Source of the DNA: an uncultured Flavobacteriaceae bacterium
GTDB taxonomy: Bacteria; Bacteroidota; Bacteroidia; Flavobacteriales; Flavobacteriaceae
Assembly (NCBI GenBank): GCA_947502635.1
Contig: CANNAN010000003.1
Span: 310,001-374,000 of the forward strand
Reading direction: 5' to 3'
DNA: 64,000 nucleotides
The stretch's first letter is position 1. Every line of letters begins with the position of its first letter. The notes under the pieces were generated by a model. That model was not told the origin of the DNA, searched no databases, and saw nothing but the letters and a program-made list of their open reading frames with translations. The translations under genes and the position numbers were made by a program. Shown one piece after another: positions 1 through 9,119 of this stretch.

Positions 1-241
1 CAAAAAAACGTTTGTAATGTTTTCGTTTTAGAGCAACTAAGGTTTCTGGAGTTTCAGTTAGATTAAAATGATCACATAAACGTTTGCAAATATTAATAGT
101 TGATTGCCCCGTAAATGATTCATAAAATTCGTCCGAAACGTCAATGCCAACTTCATCAAACATATCATGATAGGCTTTGTTATGCATGGGTTCACTATCA
201 ATAATAACCCCATCCATATCAAAAATAACGGCTTTTAACAT
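1..241 (-). CDS. HAD-family hydrolase, beta-phosphoglucomutase-like (N-terminal part)
   Basis: The gene reads leftward out of the window, so only its first 80 codons are present. Translation begins MLKAVIFDMDGVIIDSEPMH, which contains the HAD motif I (DxDGV) with its nucleophilic aspartate and the DSEP signature of the beta-phosphoglucomutase/phosphatase subgroup. The following helical stretch (about residues 25-80) matches the cap domain of that subgroup. Members dephosphorylate or isomerise small sugar phosphates in the cytoplasm; the substrate cannot be told from this fragment. It is divergent from the MATE gene, with 200 bp between them in which I see no clear promoter. The family call is safe; the substrate is unknown. 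Confidence 0.85.
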   Translation of the reverse strand, partial: MLKAVIFDMDGVIIDSEPMHNKAYHDMFDEVGIDVSDEFYESFTGQSTINICKRLCDHFNLTETPETLVALKRKHYKRFF

Positions 242-441
242 CTGTAATTTTTTTTCACGAAGATATAAGAATCACTTAATATAGCCTAAAAATCTATTTT
301 GTAGTTTTAAATAATTTTGTAATCTTTGTAGTATGATTGTTTAATTTCACTTCCGCAGCAGCGTCGGGGTTCTCTCGAGCAAAAAAGTACTAAACACGTT
401 TTATGTGTGTTTGGTAATCACTTATATTAAATACAATCATA

Positions 442-1848
442 ATGCAATCAAATAAAATTTCTTTAAAACAATTCATTCAATATTTTAAAATAGCAGTAAC
501 AGGAAAAGAACAAAATTTTACCTCTGGTAGTATTCGCCGAGCCGTATTCATGCTATCTATTCCCATGATTTTAGAAATGCTCATGGAGTCTATTTTTGCA
601 CTTGTAGATATCTTATATGTATCTCAGGTTAGTGTAAATGCCGTTGCTACGATAGGTTTAACAGAATCTGTTATTACTCTGGTATATGCAGTAGCCATTG
701 GTTTAAGTATGGCAGCTACTGCTATAGTTGCAAGACGTGTAGGTGAAAAAGATTTGAAAGGCGCTTCTAATGCAGCTGTTCAGGTTATCTTTCTAGGTGT
801 TTTTGTTGCCGTTGCTATTAGTGTGATAGGTATCCTATATCCTAAAGAAATTTTAGAGCTTATGGGCGCAGAACCAGATCTTATTGCAGAAGGTTATGGA
901 TATACCAAAATACTTTTAGGGGGGAACATAACCATTATGTTACTGTTTTTAATCAATGCTATTTTTCGAGGTGCTGGAGATGCTTCAGTAGCTATGTGGG
1001 CATTAATTTTATCAAACGGACTCAATATTATTTTGGATCCTATATTTATTTTTGGTTTAGGTCCCATTCCTGCTTTTGGAGTAGAAGGTGCGGCCATTGC
1101 TACGACTATAGGTAGAGGTACAGCAGTTATCTTTCAATTAGCTGTTTTGTTTTTCGGGTATAGTAAAATAAAAGTAGGTATTAAGGATTTGGTGATTCGT
1201 GTTGAGGTTATGTTTAACTTAGTTAAAGTATCATTAGGAGGGATTGGTCAGTTTTTAATAGGAACCTCTTCCTGGGTGTTTTTAATGCGTATTATGAGTG
1301 AGTTTGGAAGTGAGGTATTGGCAGGTTATACTATTGCAATTCGAGTGATGTTATTTACTTTAATGCCAGCATGGGGTATGAGTAACGCTGCTGCAACTTT
1401 AGTCGGACAAAATTTAGGAGCAAAAGAGCCAGAGCGTGCAGAGTTATCGGTTTGGAAAACAGGAAAATATAGTGCTATTTTTATGGGCTTCGTTTCTATT
1501 ATTTACTTAGTATTTGCACCTCAGATAATCGTGTTGTTTAATAAGACACCAGATGTCGTTAAATATGGAAGTTTATGTTTACGGGTTATTGCTGCTGGTT
1601 ATATATTTTATGGATATGCTATGGTTGTTGTTAATGCTTTTAATGGAGCAGGAGATACCAAAACACCTACATATATCAATTTTGTGTGCTTTTGGCTATT
1701 ACAATTACCCTTTGCTTATGTCATGGCGATTACTTTAGATTTTGGACCTGTGGGGGTGTTTTGGGCCATTACTTTAGCAGAAATCTTAATAGCGATTATT
1801 TCTATTATTTGGTTTAAAAAAGGGCACTGGAAAACTGTGAAAGTCTAA
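442..1848 (+). CDS. MATE family efflux transporter
   Basis: A 468-residue polytopic inner-membrane protein, the usual MATE length, with about twelve hydrophobic segments arranged as two repeats. The first repeat carries PMILEMLMESIFALVDILYV and the second QFLIGTSSWVFLMRIMSEFG, both typical of the NorM/DinF-like (MatE) fold. The family exports cationic drugs and metabolites in exchange for Na+ or H+; here the substrate is unknown. The start at 442 follows an A-rich leader and gives a cytoplasmic N-terminus of about 30 residues before the first helix. The DUF1801 and VOC genes follow on the same strand with short gaps and may be co-transcribed. Confidence 0.92.
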   Translation: MQSNKISLKQFIQYFKIAVTGKEQNFTSGSIRRAVFMLSIPMILEMLMESIFALVDILYVSQVSVNAVATIGLTESVITLVYAVAIGLSMAATAIVARRVGEKDLKGASNAAVQVIFLGVFVAVAISVIGILYPKEILELMGAEPDLIAEGYGYTKILLGGNITIMLLFLINAIFRGAGDASVAMWALILSNGLNIILDPIFIFGLGPIPAFGVEGAAIATTIGRGTAVIFQLAVLFFGYSKIKVGIKDLVIRVEVMFNLVKVSLGGIGQFLIGTSSWVFLMRIMSEFGSEVLAGYTIAIRVMLFTLMPAWGMSNAAATLVGQNLGAKEPERAELSVWKTGKYSAIFMGFVSIIYLVFAPQIIVLFNKTPDVVKYGSLCLRVIAAGYIFYGYAMVVVNAFNGAGDTKTPTYINFVCFWLLQLPFAYVMAITLDFGPVGVFWAITLAEILIAIISIIWFKKGHWKTVKV

Positions 1849-1880
1849 TAAATTAGCTGTTGCTTAGAGTTTTATAAATT

Positions 1881-2234
1881 ATGATGAAAGGAACAGATAC
1901 TTATTATCTAAATACAGTTGAACCCAATAGAAGTTGTTTACTTGCGCTAAGAACTATTATTTTAGACCAAGATAAAATGATTGTTGAATTTTTAAAATAT
2001 AATATTCCTTGTTTTAAGTATAGAGATAAGGTGTTTTGTTATTTATGGATTGATAAAGAAACGAAGAAGCCTTGCCTTCTTATGCAAGATGGAAAAAATA
2101 TTAATCATCCAGATTTAGAAAAAACAAAGCATAAACATATTGATGTTTTTAGAGTGAACCCAGAAGAAGATTTACCAATTAAAAAGATTATTTCAATTTT
2201 AACAAAAGGGCTAGAGTTTCTTAAAAAAGAATAA
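1881..2234 (+). CDS. DUF1801 (YdhG-like) domain protein
   Basis: A 117-residue cytoplasmic protein that fits the small alpha/beta DUF1801/YdhG fold: an N-terminal helix pair (about 1-35), the strand motif NIPCFKYRDKVFCYLW (about 41-56) and a C-terminal DLPIKKIISILTKGLEFL helix. The biochemical function of the family is not established. The gene lies 32 bp after the MATE gene and 6 bp before the VOC gene, which suggests one transcript. Codon use and base composition match the neighbours. Assignment to the family is likely; no role is proposed. Confidence 0.75.
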   Translation: MMKGTDTYYLNTVEPNRSCLLALRTIILDQDKMIVEFLKYNIPCFKYRDKVFCYLWIDKETKKPCLLMQDGKNINHPDLEKTKHKHIDVFRVNPEEDLPIKKIISILTKGLEFLKKE

Positions 2235-2240
2235 AATAAT

Positions 2241-2669
2241 ATGGAACAAAGATTATCAATAGTTGGATTAGGAGTGAACGATTTAAAAGTGTCAAATGAT
2301 TTTTATGAGAATAAATTTGGTTGGAAAAAGATGAAATCGAGTAACGATGATATTTCTTTTTTTCAATTAAATGGGCTTTTGTTATCACTTTACCCAAGAG
2401 AGAAATTAGCAGAGGACGCAGGGGTTAGTCATGAGGGAAGTGGGTTTAAAGCATTTTCGTTGGCTTTTAATACCAGAACGAAAGAAGCGGTTGATGTATT
2501 AATTGCTTCATTAGAAACAAAAGGAGTAAATATTGTAAAACAACCAGAAAGTGTTTTTTGGGGCGGATATAGTAGTTATATTTCAGACCCAGATGGAAAT
2601 CTATGGGAAATTGCTTTTAACCCTTATTTAGCATTAGATGAAAAAGGAAATATAATTGAAGAAGCATAG
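2241..2669 (+). CDS. VOC family protein (glyoxalase/bleomycin-resistance fold)
   Basis: A 142-residue single-chain vicinal-oxygen-chelate protein with two beta-alpha-beta-beta-beta modules: LSIVGLGVNDLKVSNDFYEN at the start, and the second-module pattern WGGYSSYISDPDGNLWEIAF near residues 106-128. The glutamate in LWEIAF and the usual N-terminal position are candidate metal ligands, as in glyoxalase I-like proteins. The family covers lyases, dioxygenases and antibiotic-binding proteins, and the sequence does not show which applies. The start is 6 bp after the DUF1801 stop, so the two genes are probably translated from the same mRNA. Confidence 0.85.
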   Translation: MEQRLSIVGLGVNDLKVSNDFYENKFGWKKMKSSNDDISFFQLNGLLLSLYPREKLAEDAGVSHEGSGFKAFSLAFNTRTKEAVDVLIASLETKGVNIVKQPESVFWGGYSSYISDPDGNLWEIAFNPYLALDEKGNIIEEA

Positions 2670-2756
2670 TTCGTTTAATTAAAAATAAAAACAATCAAAA
2701 CAAATCCAAACTTTCACGTAAATAACAAACATAAATCTGGATATGATTTAGATACT

Positions 2757-3584
2757 TTGTGCCATTCATATCCAGATTTAAAATTGTTTGTGTTTGAAAA
2801 CAAATATCAAACCCAAACAATCGATTTTGCCAATCCAAAAGCAGTAAAAGCATTAAATACAGCGCTGTTATTTGCTCATTACGATATTAAATTCTGGGAA
2901 TTTCCAGATACTAATTTATGTCCTCCAATTCCTGGGCGTGTCGATTATTTACATCATTTAGCAGATTTACTAAAACAATTAGGAATTAATAAAAATATAA
3001 CAGTTTTAGATATAGGAACTGGTGCTAGTTGTATTTACCCTATTCTTGGTAATGCTGAATATAATTGGAGTTTTGTAGGGACAGATATTGATGAGAAGTC
3101 ATTACAGTATGCGCAGGAAATTGTTTCAAAAAACAAATTAGAAAACGCCGTTACATTAAGGCATCAAATTAATAGTTCAAACATTTTTAAAGGTGTTTTA
3201 GAAACATCCGATAGATACTCTGCAGCTATTTGTAATCCTCCTTTTTATAAATCGGAAGCAGAAGCTTTAGCAGCTACCACACGAAAACTAAAAGGACTAA
3301 ATAAAGATAATATTCCTGTTGTTAGGAATTTTTCAGGAGTACATAACGAGCTTTGGTATCAGGGTGGTGAAAAAGCTTTTATTCATAATTATTTATATGA
3401 AAGTTCTTTGTTTAAAAATCAGTGCTTTTGGTTTACAACCTTAGTTTCAAAAAAAGATTTAGTAAGAGGGATGCAGGTGTCTTTGAAAAAATTAGGAGCC
3501 ACACAAGTTAAGGTTATTAATATGGGGCAGGGTCATAAAATATCGCGTATTGTAGCTTGGACGTTTTTAACAAAACAGGAATAA
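2757..3584 (+). CDS. rlmF: 23S rRNA (adenine(1618)-N6)-methyltransferase RlmF
   Basis: The enzyme methylates N6 of A1618 in 23S rRNA using S-adenosylmethionine. Family landmarks are IDFANPKAVKALN, CPPIPGRVDYLHHLADLL, the SAM-binding VLDIGTGASCIYP and the catalytic NPPF (ICNPPFY) of N6-adenine methyltransferases, ending in the conserved SRIVAWTF. The start is odd. The interval given begins at a TTG, but the same frame upstream (2700-2756) still reads like the family's N-terminus (FHVNNKHKSGYDLDTL resembles HPRNRHHSRYDLATLC of E. coli). It contains no ATG or GTG before an in-frame stop at 2676-2678; only TTA, ATA (2685) and ATC (2694) codons are available. The real start is therefore probably non-canonical and upstream, or has been damaged. 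Function call is firm. Confidence 0.9.
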   Translation: MCHSYPDLKLFVFENKYQTQTIDFANPKAVKALNTALLFAHYDIKFWEFPDTNLCPPIPGRVDYLHHLADLLKQLGINKNITVLDIGTGASCIYPILGNAEYNWSFVGTDIDEKSLQYAQEIVSKNKLENAVTLRHQINSSNIFKGVLETSDRYSAAICNPPFYKSEAEALAATTRKLKGLNKDNIPVVRNFSGVHNELWYQGGEKAFIHNYLYESSLFKNQCFWFTTLVSKKDLVRGMQVSLKKLGATQVKVINMGQGHKISRIVAWTFLTKQE

Positions 3585-3598
3585 GAAACGCATGATTA

Positions 3599-4276
3599 TT
3601 AGACTTTTTTCTTTCTATGGTCTGTTTTGATAAATAAACTGACTTGTAATCTGTGTAAGTTCAAATCGTTTATATAACGATATAAGTAACCTAATTGTAA
3701 ATTACAAGATTTGTTGAGGTTTATACCAAGTGCACCATAAAGCCTGTTTTCTGAAAAAAAGTCTTTTTGAATATGAGCAAGAACTTCATTATGAGCACGT
3801 ATAAAAAGTGTTTTATTTAATTTGACTTTTGTGCCCAATCGGTATCGTAACCTGTTTTTTACCGAGTTTCCTACTCTAAGATTGAATAAACGGTGCTCAA
3901 TTCTAAATCGATGACCAATAGGTAATTCACCTATTTTATGCTTAAAAGCAATTTGTTCTGATATTCTATTTTCAAATATATGATTGCCTTCTATGTTTTG
4001 TATACTTTTATCAATATCTAAAAAACTATAGCCTAGTTCAACCTTTAATTTATTGTTAATATGATAATTTAATCCTGCTTTAAGAAGTAATAAATTAAGG
4101 TTTGTTATAGGTTCGTAAGACCAAATTTGTCCACCAGCAACAATGCTTAATTTATCTGATATTCTATGATTTCCAAAGTATGTATACCATGTGCCTACTT
4201 TGTCTTCTGGAGAAGTTTGTGAATAACTTAGAGATATAGTTAGTATAAAAAGAAAGGTAATAATATAATACTTCAT
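3599..4276 (-). CDS. DUF2490 outer-membrane beta-barrel protein
   Basis: A 225-residue protein with a Sec signal peptide (hydrophobic 1-18, then SYSQT as a likely cleavage region) followed by alternating amphipathic strands such as GTWYTYFGNHRISDKLSIVAGGQ and NLQLGYLYRYINDLNLHR. The pattern and length fit the DUF2490 family, predicted small outer-membrane barrels common in Bacteroidetes, whose function is unknown. The KKKV tail is unusual for a barrel, which normally ends in an aromatic residue; the last strand may end a little earlier. The gene converges with rlmF with 14 bp between their ends and has no obvious operon partner. Confidence 0.75.
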   Translation of the reverse strand: MKYYIITFLFILTISLSYSQTSPEDKVGTWYTYFGNHRISDKLSIVAGGQIWSYEPITNLNLLLLKAGLNYHINNKLKVELGYSFLDIDKSIQNIEGNHIFENRISEQIAFKHKIGELPIGHRFRIEHRLFNLRVGNSVKNRLRYRLGTKVKLNKTLFIRAHNEVLAHIQKDFFSENRLYGALGINLNKSCNLQLGYLYRYINDLNLHRLQVSLFIKTDHRKKKV

Positions 4277-4357
4277 GATGTATGAATTTTAAATTTGGCT
4301 ATAAGATTTTTGCCTTTTCTTAAAGCTTAAATAGTAGTTGTAAAAAAGAAATAAGAT

Positions 4358-4384
4358 AAAAGGAGCTCCAAAAGAGCTCCTTTT
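4358..4384 (-). terminator. intrinsic terminator of pckA
   Basis: An 11-bp perfect stem (4358-4368 with 4374-4384, GGAGCTC core) around a 5-nt loop, with A/T flanks on both sides so that either strand ends the hairpin in TTTT. It lies 18 bp beyond the pckA stop codon and before the 5' side of the DUF2490 gene, where it would end the pckA transcript. Confidence 0.85.
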
Positions 4385-4402
4385 ATGGTTAATAAGAACC
4401 TA

Positions 4403-6040
4403 TTAAAAGTGTTCGTGTAAGTGATGATGCTCATCAATTAGTGGTCCACCTTCAATAATTTGTTCAGATGCCTGACCAGCAAATTTTTCAAAGTTCAAGT
4501 GGAATGAATGTGCTAACTGAATAGCTTTACCAACATAAGCACCTTTTTGTAACCATGTGTTCATAGGGTCTAAAATCTCTGATGGAACTCCTGGGCAATA
4601 TTTAGGCATGTATAAGCCAAAAATAAAGTTTTGTTCGTAATCTACATTGTCTAAGTCGCCATTAAGGATTGCAGTAATCATAGCTCTTGTATACTTTAAT
4701 TTTATACGAGAACCAACCCCGTAAGGTCCTGCACTCCATCCTGTATTAATTAACCATACATTTACTCCAGCTTCTTGCATTTTTTTGCTTAACATTTCGC
4801 CGTAAACAGTTGGGTGTAATGGCATAAATGGTTCTCCAAAACAAGCAGAGAAAGATGGTACAGGTTCTGTAATACCAGCTTCCGTTCCTGCAACTTTAGC
4901 AGTGTAACCTGAGATAAAGTGATAAGCAGCTTGACCTGGTGTTAATTTTGACACTGGAGGTAATACCCCAAAAGCATCACATGTTAAAAAGAATATGTTT
5001 TTAGGGTTGTCTGCATAAAGTGTTTCTTGAATATTATCAATGTGATAAATAGGGTAACTTACACGTGTATTTTGAGTAATACTACTATCTTCATAATCTA
5101 TTTCTCCATTATCTTTAAATACTACATTTTCTAGTATAGCTCCTGGTTTTACAGCTCTAAAAATGTCTGGTTCTTTTTCTTCTGTTAAGTCAATAACTTT
5201 AGCATAACATCCACCTTCAAAGTTAAAAATAGTATTATCTGCTGTCCATCCATGTTCATCATCACCAATTAGTTTTCTGTCTGGATCTGCAGATAGTGTT
5301 GTTTTTCCTGTTCCAGAAAGACCGAAGAAAATAGCAGTATCTCCATATTTTCCAACATTTGCAGAACAGTGCATTGGTAATACATTTTTCTCAACAGGTA
5401 AAATCATATTTAATGCAGAGAAAATACCTTTTTTCATTTCGCCTGTATAAGCAGAACCTCCAACTAAAGCTATTTTTTGAGTAAAGTTTAGGATTGAAAA
5501 ATTACCTTGACGAATACCATAAGCTTTTGGGTCTGGACAAACATATCCAGGAGCACAAAGAATTAACCAATCTTCTTCAAAGTTTTCTAACTCTTTTTCA
5601 CTAGGTCTTAAAAACATATTGTAAACAAATAAGTTAGACCAAGGTAATTCTGTTACAGTTCTAATGTTTGTTCTAAATTCTGGTTCAGCACATACATAAC
5701 CATCTCTTGCATAAATCTCTTTGCCAGAAAGATAGTTTGTTATTTCATTTTTAAGTTTATCGAAATTTTCGGGGGATACAGGTTTATTTGTTTTTCCCCA
5801 CCAAACTTTATCGGCAGTATAATCATCTTTTACTAGAAAACGATCTTTAGGAGAGCGTCCTGTAAATTTACCTGTATTAACAGCAAGTGTACCATTTGAA
5901 GTTTCTTTCCCCATGCCTTTCTCAACGGTAATCTGTTGAAGCTTCTCTGGAGATAAATTCCAATTCACTTTCACGTCTTTTAAGCCATACTGTTCTAAAC
6001 CTGTATGCTTAATTGTTGTTGCATCTTTCATTTTTTTCAA
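4403..6040 (-). CDS. pckA: phosphoenolpyruvate carboxykinase (ATP)
   Basis: Converts oxaloacetate plus ATP to phosphoenolpyruvate, CO2 and ADP, the entry to gluconeogenesis; cytoplasmic. At 545 residues it has the family's usual length. Visible signatures are GRSPKDRF (substrate arginine), the kinase-1a loop GLSGTGKTTLSADP (about 243-256) with the following LIGDDEHGW metal-binding segment, and SACFGEPFMPLHP. The start gives MKKMKDATT; Met4 is an alternative. It lies 33 bp after the SLC13 transporter gene on the same strand, so it may be expressed with it, and a strong hairpin ends the unit. Gluconeogenic capacity fits an organism living on acetate, amino acids and uronates, as other genes here suggest. 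Confidence 0.97.
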   Translation of the reverse strand: MKKMKDATTIKHTGLEQYGLKDVKVNWNLSPEKLQQITVEKGMGKETSNGTLAVNTGKFTGRSPKDRFLVKDDYTADKVWWGKTNKPVSPENFDKLKNEITNYLSGKEIYARDGYVCAEPEFRTNIRTVTELPWSNLFVYNMFLRPSEKELENFEEDWLILCAPGYVCPDPKAYGIRQGNFSILNFTQKIALVGGSAYTGEMKKGIFSALNMILPVEKNVLPMHCSANVGKYGDTAIFFGLSGTGKTTLSADPDRKLIGDDEHGWTADNTIFNFEGGCYAKVIDLTEEKEPDIFRAVKPGAILENVVFKDNGEIDYEDSSITQNTRVSYPIYHIDNIQETLYADNPKNIFFLTCDAFGVLPPVSKLTPGQAAYHFISGYTAKVAGTEAGITEPVPSFSACFGEPFMPLHPTVYGEMLSKKMQEAGVNVWLINTGWSAGPYGVGSRIKLKYTRAMITAILNGDLDNVDYEQNFIFGLYMPKYCPGVPSEILDPMNTWLQKGAYVGKAIQLAHSFHLNFEKFAGQASEQIIEGGPLIDEHHHLHEHF

Positions 6041-6073
6041 TTTTAAGGTTCCTATTAATAATTTTTTTAATTT

Positions 6074-7915
6074 CTAAAAAGGCCATATTATTGGCACTAG
6101 TATGAGTGTTATTATAAAAAATATGAGCAGTAATGGTGCTCCTACTTTTAGATAATTCATGAATTTATATCCGCCTGCGGTCATCACCATAGCATTTGTT
6201 GTTGTGCCTATTGGCGTTAAGAATGCTGTTGATGCACTTATAGCAACCACGATCATAAATGGTGCAGGGGATAGGTTTAATGAGTTGGCAGCAAGTATTG
6301 CAATGGGGGCCATTAAAACTGCAGTTGCCGAGTTGTTAATAACCTGACTAAAGGTTGTTGTTAGCAGAAATACACCACCTAATAATAATATAGGGTGAAT
6401 AGATCCTAAATAGCTTACCAAACCATTAGCGATAACTTGTGCTGTCCCCGTTTTTTGAAGCGCAACTCCCATAGGAATCATAGCTGCAATCATAACAACA
6501 CTTGTCCAGCTAATACCTTTGTATGCTTTAGAGATAGGGACACAGCCTGTTAGTAAAACAATGCCAGCAGAAATTAGAGCAGCAATTGACCCTGGTACTA
6601 TTTTGAAAACCATAAATATGATCATAAGTACTAAAGCCCCTAAAGCGATATAAGATTTTGAATTCAGGCTCTCAACATTTTTAGCCATGCCTTCAGGACT
6701 ACCAATAATAACTAAGTTTTCATGTTGCTTTTTTAAATCATCGATATGTTCCCAGGTACCCCGTATTAAAAAGGCATCACCTGCTTTTACTGTAATTTCT
6801 TTTTCCTGTAAAGGTTTGTTGTTCCTTGAAGCTGCTAAAAGTTGAATACCATAACGTTTAAAGTAATCACCTAATTTGTATTTTCTACCTACTATTATAG
6901 AGTTTGGGTTAACAATAATTTCGGTCATACCAACCTCTTGGTTTATTAGGTTGTGTTTCAACTCATCAGTAATGGGTTCAAGAGGTAGCAATCCTAATCG
7001 AAATGAAATCATTAATTTGTTAATAGCTTCAGTATCGCCTTTTACAGTTATAATGTCATGATAGTATAATTCTGTTTCAGGGCCTGGAAATTCTTCAAAA
7101 GCATGGATGCCTTTCAATACATTTGGGTGCCTTCTTTTTATACGAAGAATAGATATGTTATAATTTTTTTCAAATTGCCAGTCTTCAATTTTTGTGTTAA
7201 TTAACGGTGATAATGATCTTATACGTAATCTATAGTAACCATTATCAACTTTATAAGCTTCTATCCAATTGTGTAAGGTAGACTCAATGTTTACAGGCTT
7301 ATTATTTGTTTTGTTTTTTGGTAATAGTCTGTATCCTATGTATCTAAAATAAATTAATGCTATGATTAATAAAGGAATCCCTATTAACCCAAATTCAAAA
7401 AACGAAAATCCCTCAAAACCAGCATCTATTAAAGCATTACTGGCAATAATATTTGGAGGTGTTCCTGTTAGTGTTAGTAAGCCACCAGTATTAGAACCAA
7501 AAGCGACAGGCATTAACATTTTTGATGGCAATGTCCCTATGCTCCAAGCCGATGATATAGTAAGAGGCATTAAGGTGGCTACGGTACCTGTATTACTTAC
7601 AAATCCAGACAATACACCAGCACCCAATGTTACAATGACTAATAGTTTGGGAACACTTTTTCCTGCCCATTCTACAAATTTCTTACCAGCCAAAGCAGTC
7701 CAGCCTGTTTGAGCAATACCTTCTCCTATAATAAATAGCGCAGCAATCATAATAACGGTTGGATTGCTAAATCCACTTAATGTTTCGGTAGCCGTTAAAA
7801 TCCCTGTTAAGAATAAACTTATCATAGATATGAGAGCTACAATGTCTGGTGTAAACTTTCCCCAAACGAACAGACCAATAGTAATAACTAAAATGAGGAG
7901 CATTAAATAGATCAT
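6074..7915 (-). CDS. SLC13/DASS-family anion transporter with two RCK_C (TrkA-C) domains
   Basis: A 613-residue inner-membrane protein. The N-terminal half (about 1-195) and C-terminal half (about 420-613) are hydrophobic repeats with the DASS-type motifs SNTGTVATLMPL and NNSATAVLMAPIA. Between them lie about 200 soluble residues with two RCK_C-like segments (around 225-300 and 310-395). This layout is that of the SAC1/YfbS-like branch, whose members carry sulfate or dicarboxylates with Na+; which anion is moved here cannot be read. It precedes pckA by 33 bp on the same strand, which would suit C4-dicarboxylate uptake, but that is inference. A palindrome and -7 box stand upstream (7960-8003). 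Confidence 0.88.
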   Translation of the reverse strand: MIYLMLLILVITIGLFVWGKFTPDIVALISMISLFLTGILTATETLSGFSNPTVIMIAALFIIGEGIAQTGWTALAGKKFVEWAGKSVPKLLVIVTLGAGVLSGFVSNTGTVATLMPLTISSAWSIGTLPSKMLMPVAFGSNTGGLLTLTGTPPNIIASNALIDAGFEGFSFFEFGLIGIPLLIIALIYFRYIGYRLLPKNKTNNKPVNIESTLHNWIEAYKVDNGYYRLRIRSLSPLINTKIEDWQFEKNYNISILRIKRRHPNVLKGIHAFEEFPGPETELYYHDIITVKGDTEAINKLMISFRLGLLPLEPITDELKHNLINQEVGMTEIIVNPNSIIVGRKYKLGDYFKRYGIQLLAASRNNKPLQEKEITVKAGDAFLIRGTWEHIDDLKKQHENLVIIGSPEGMAKNVESLNSKSYIALGALVLMIIFMVFKIVPGSIAALISAGIVLLTGCVPISKAYKGISWTSVVMIAAMIPMGVALQKTGTAQVIANGLVSYLGSIHPILLLGGVFLLTTTFSQVINNSATAVLMAPIAILAANSLNLSPAPFMIVVAISASTAFLTPIGTTTNAMVMTAGGYKFMNYLKVGAPLLLIFFIITLILVPIIWPF

Positions 7916-7959
7916 ATCTTATAATTGTTTATTAGTTTTAGTGTTTTATAATTATATAG

Positions 7960-8003
7960 TAAAATTACTGTTGATTATCGCTAATAATTATGACGAATGT
8001 CAT
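7960..8003 (-). promoter_or_regulatory. Crp/Fnr-type palindrome with -7 box before the SLC13 gene
   Basis: The palindrome ATGAC-GAAT-GTCAT spans 7990-8003 (centre 7996.5). On the minus strand a TAATTTTA box (7967-7960), close to the Bacteroidetes -7 consensus TANNTTTG, lies downstream, ending 36.5 bp from the palindrome centre. This spacing would put an activator near -41.5, where Crp/Fnr proteins act as class II activators. The same palindrome and spacing recur before the usp gene at 12055-12098. The rest of the 371-bp divergent gap (7916-8286) holds nothing else I recognise. Confidence 0.6.
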
Positions 8004-8286
8004 GCTTTTCAGAGACGTATCATTTTTGGGAAATTGTGAAGATTTTGAGATATTAAGTGTCGAAAATGAATACGAAAACGTGAGAGTAATAATGAGTTTT
8101 TAATGATTTCTTATATATTTAATAAATTTAATCTTTGAAGTTGTTAAAATGGCAAAAAAAAATATTATTAATGGCTTAATAATGGCAGATTAGTTTATAA
8201 ATAAAAAGTATATATTTTGGTTGTTGTTAGGGAGATAATTGTAGTTGAATTGCATTTTGATAATAAAGAAATATAAAAATTAACAG

Positions 8287-9003
8287 ATGAAATTAGATAT
8301 TCTTGCTATTGGAGCACATCCTGATGATGTGGAATTAGGATGTGGCGGTACCATAGCAAAAGAAGTAGCCAATGGAAAACAAGTTGGTATAATAGATTTA
8401 ACAAGAGGTGAATTAGGTACTCGGGGAACTGCTGAAACCAGAGATATTGAAGCTCATGATGCTGCAAATATACTAGGAGTTGCTGTTCGGGTTAATATGG
8501 GGTTTGCAGATGGTTTTTTTATAAATGATAAAAAACACCAATTAGAAATTATTAAAATGATCCGTAAATATCAACCAGATATTGTGCTTTGTAATGCTAT
8601 TGATGATAGACATATAGATCACGGAAAAGGAAGTAAACTGGTAAGTGATGCTTGTTTTTTAAGCGGATTAATTAAAATTGAAACTCATAATGATAATGAT
8701 TTACAGCATCCATGGCGACCTAAACAAGTGTATCATTATATACAATGGAAAAATTTAGAACCAGATGTAACTGTTGATATATCTGGTTTTATAGATGAAA
8801 AAATGGCTTCTGTATTAGCTTATAAGACACAGTTTTATGACCATAATAGCAAAGAACCAGAAACACCTATTTCCAGTAAAAACTTTACAGATAGTATTAT
8901 TTATAGAGCTAAAGATTTAGGAAGATTGGTAGGTGTTGAACATGCTGAAGGTTTTACGGTTGAGCGCCATGTTGTGGTTGATAGTTTATTCGATATTAAA
9001 TAG
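8287..9003 (+). CDS. bshB1: bacillithiol biosynthesis deacetylase BshB1
   Basis: Removes the acetyl group from GlcNAc-malate in bacillithiol synthesis; a zinc-dependent LmbE/PIG-L-fold enzyme in the cytoplasm. The N-terminal metal motif AHPDD (residues 9-13) with the following VELGCGGT, the RGELGTRGT loop and the second motif DDRHIDHGKGS (HxxDH type) are all present, and the 238-residue length and C-terminal VGVEHAEGF match BshB1 rather than the mycothiol homologue. Other bsh genes are not in the window. No partner gene adjoins it: the SLC13 gene is divergent and a tRNA follows. Its presence implies bacillithiol as the low-molecular-weight thiol, as in other Bacteroidetes. Confidence 0.93.
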   Translation: MKLDILAIGAHPDDVELGCGGTIAKEVANGKQVGIIDLTRGELGTRGTAETRDIEAHDAANILGVAVRVNMGFADGFFINDKKHQLEIIKMIRKYQPDIVLCNAIDDRHIDHGKGSKLVSDACFLSGLIKIETHNDNDLQHPWRPKQVYHYIQWKNLEPDVTVDISGFIDEKMASVLAYKTQFYDHNSKEPETPISSKNFTDSIIYRAKDLGRLVGVEHAEGFTVERHVVVDSLFDIK

Positions 9004-9058
9004 TTAGAATTTTTAATAATTTTATTTTCAATATCAATACAAAATATTAAAAAAAGTC

Positions 9059-9090
9059 TTTGTAGAAAAGGTTTAAATCAATTACATTTG
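9059..9090 (+). promoter_or_regulatory. Bacteroidetes-type promoter of tRNA-His
   Basis: TTTG (9059-9062) and TACATTTG (9083-9090), a perfect TANNTTTG -7 box, are separated by 20 nt, the arrangement of housekeeping promoters in Bacteroidetes. The predicted start of transcription is about 20-25 nt before the tRNA. Confidence 0.75.
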
Positions 9091-9119
9091 CACACGCATT
9101 ACAAAATGTAAGTTACATG

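Noticed and set aside
6159-7712. Open frames on the plus strand inside the SLC13 gene
   Set aside because: They are shadows of a strongly supported transporter gene on the other strand, with no family resemblance of their own.
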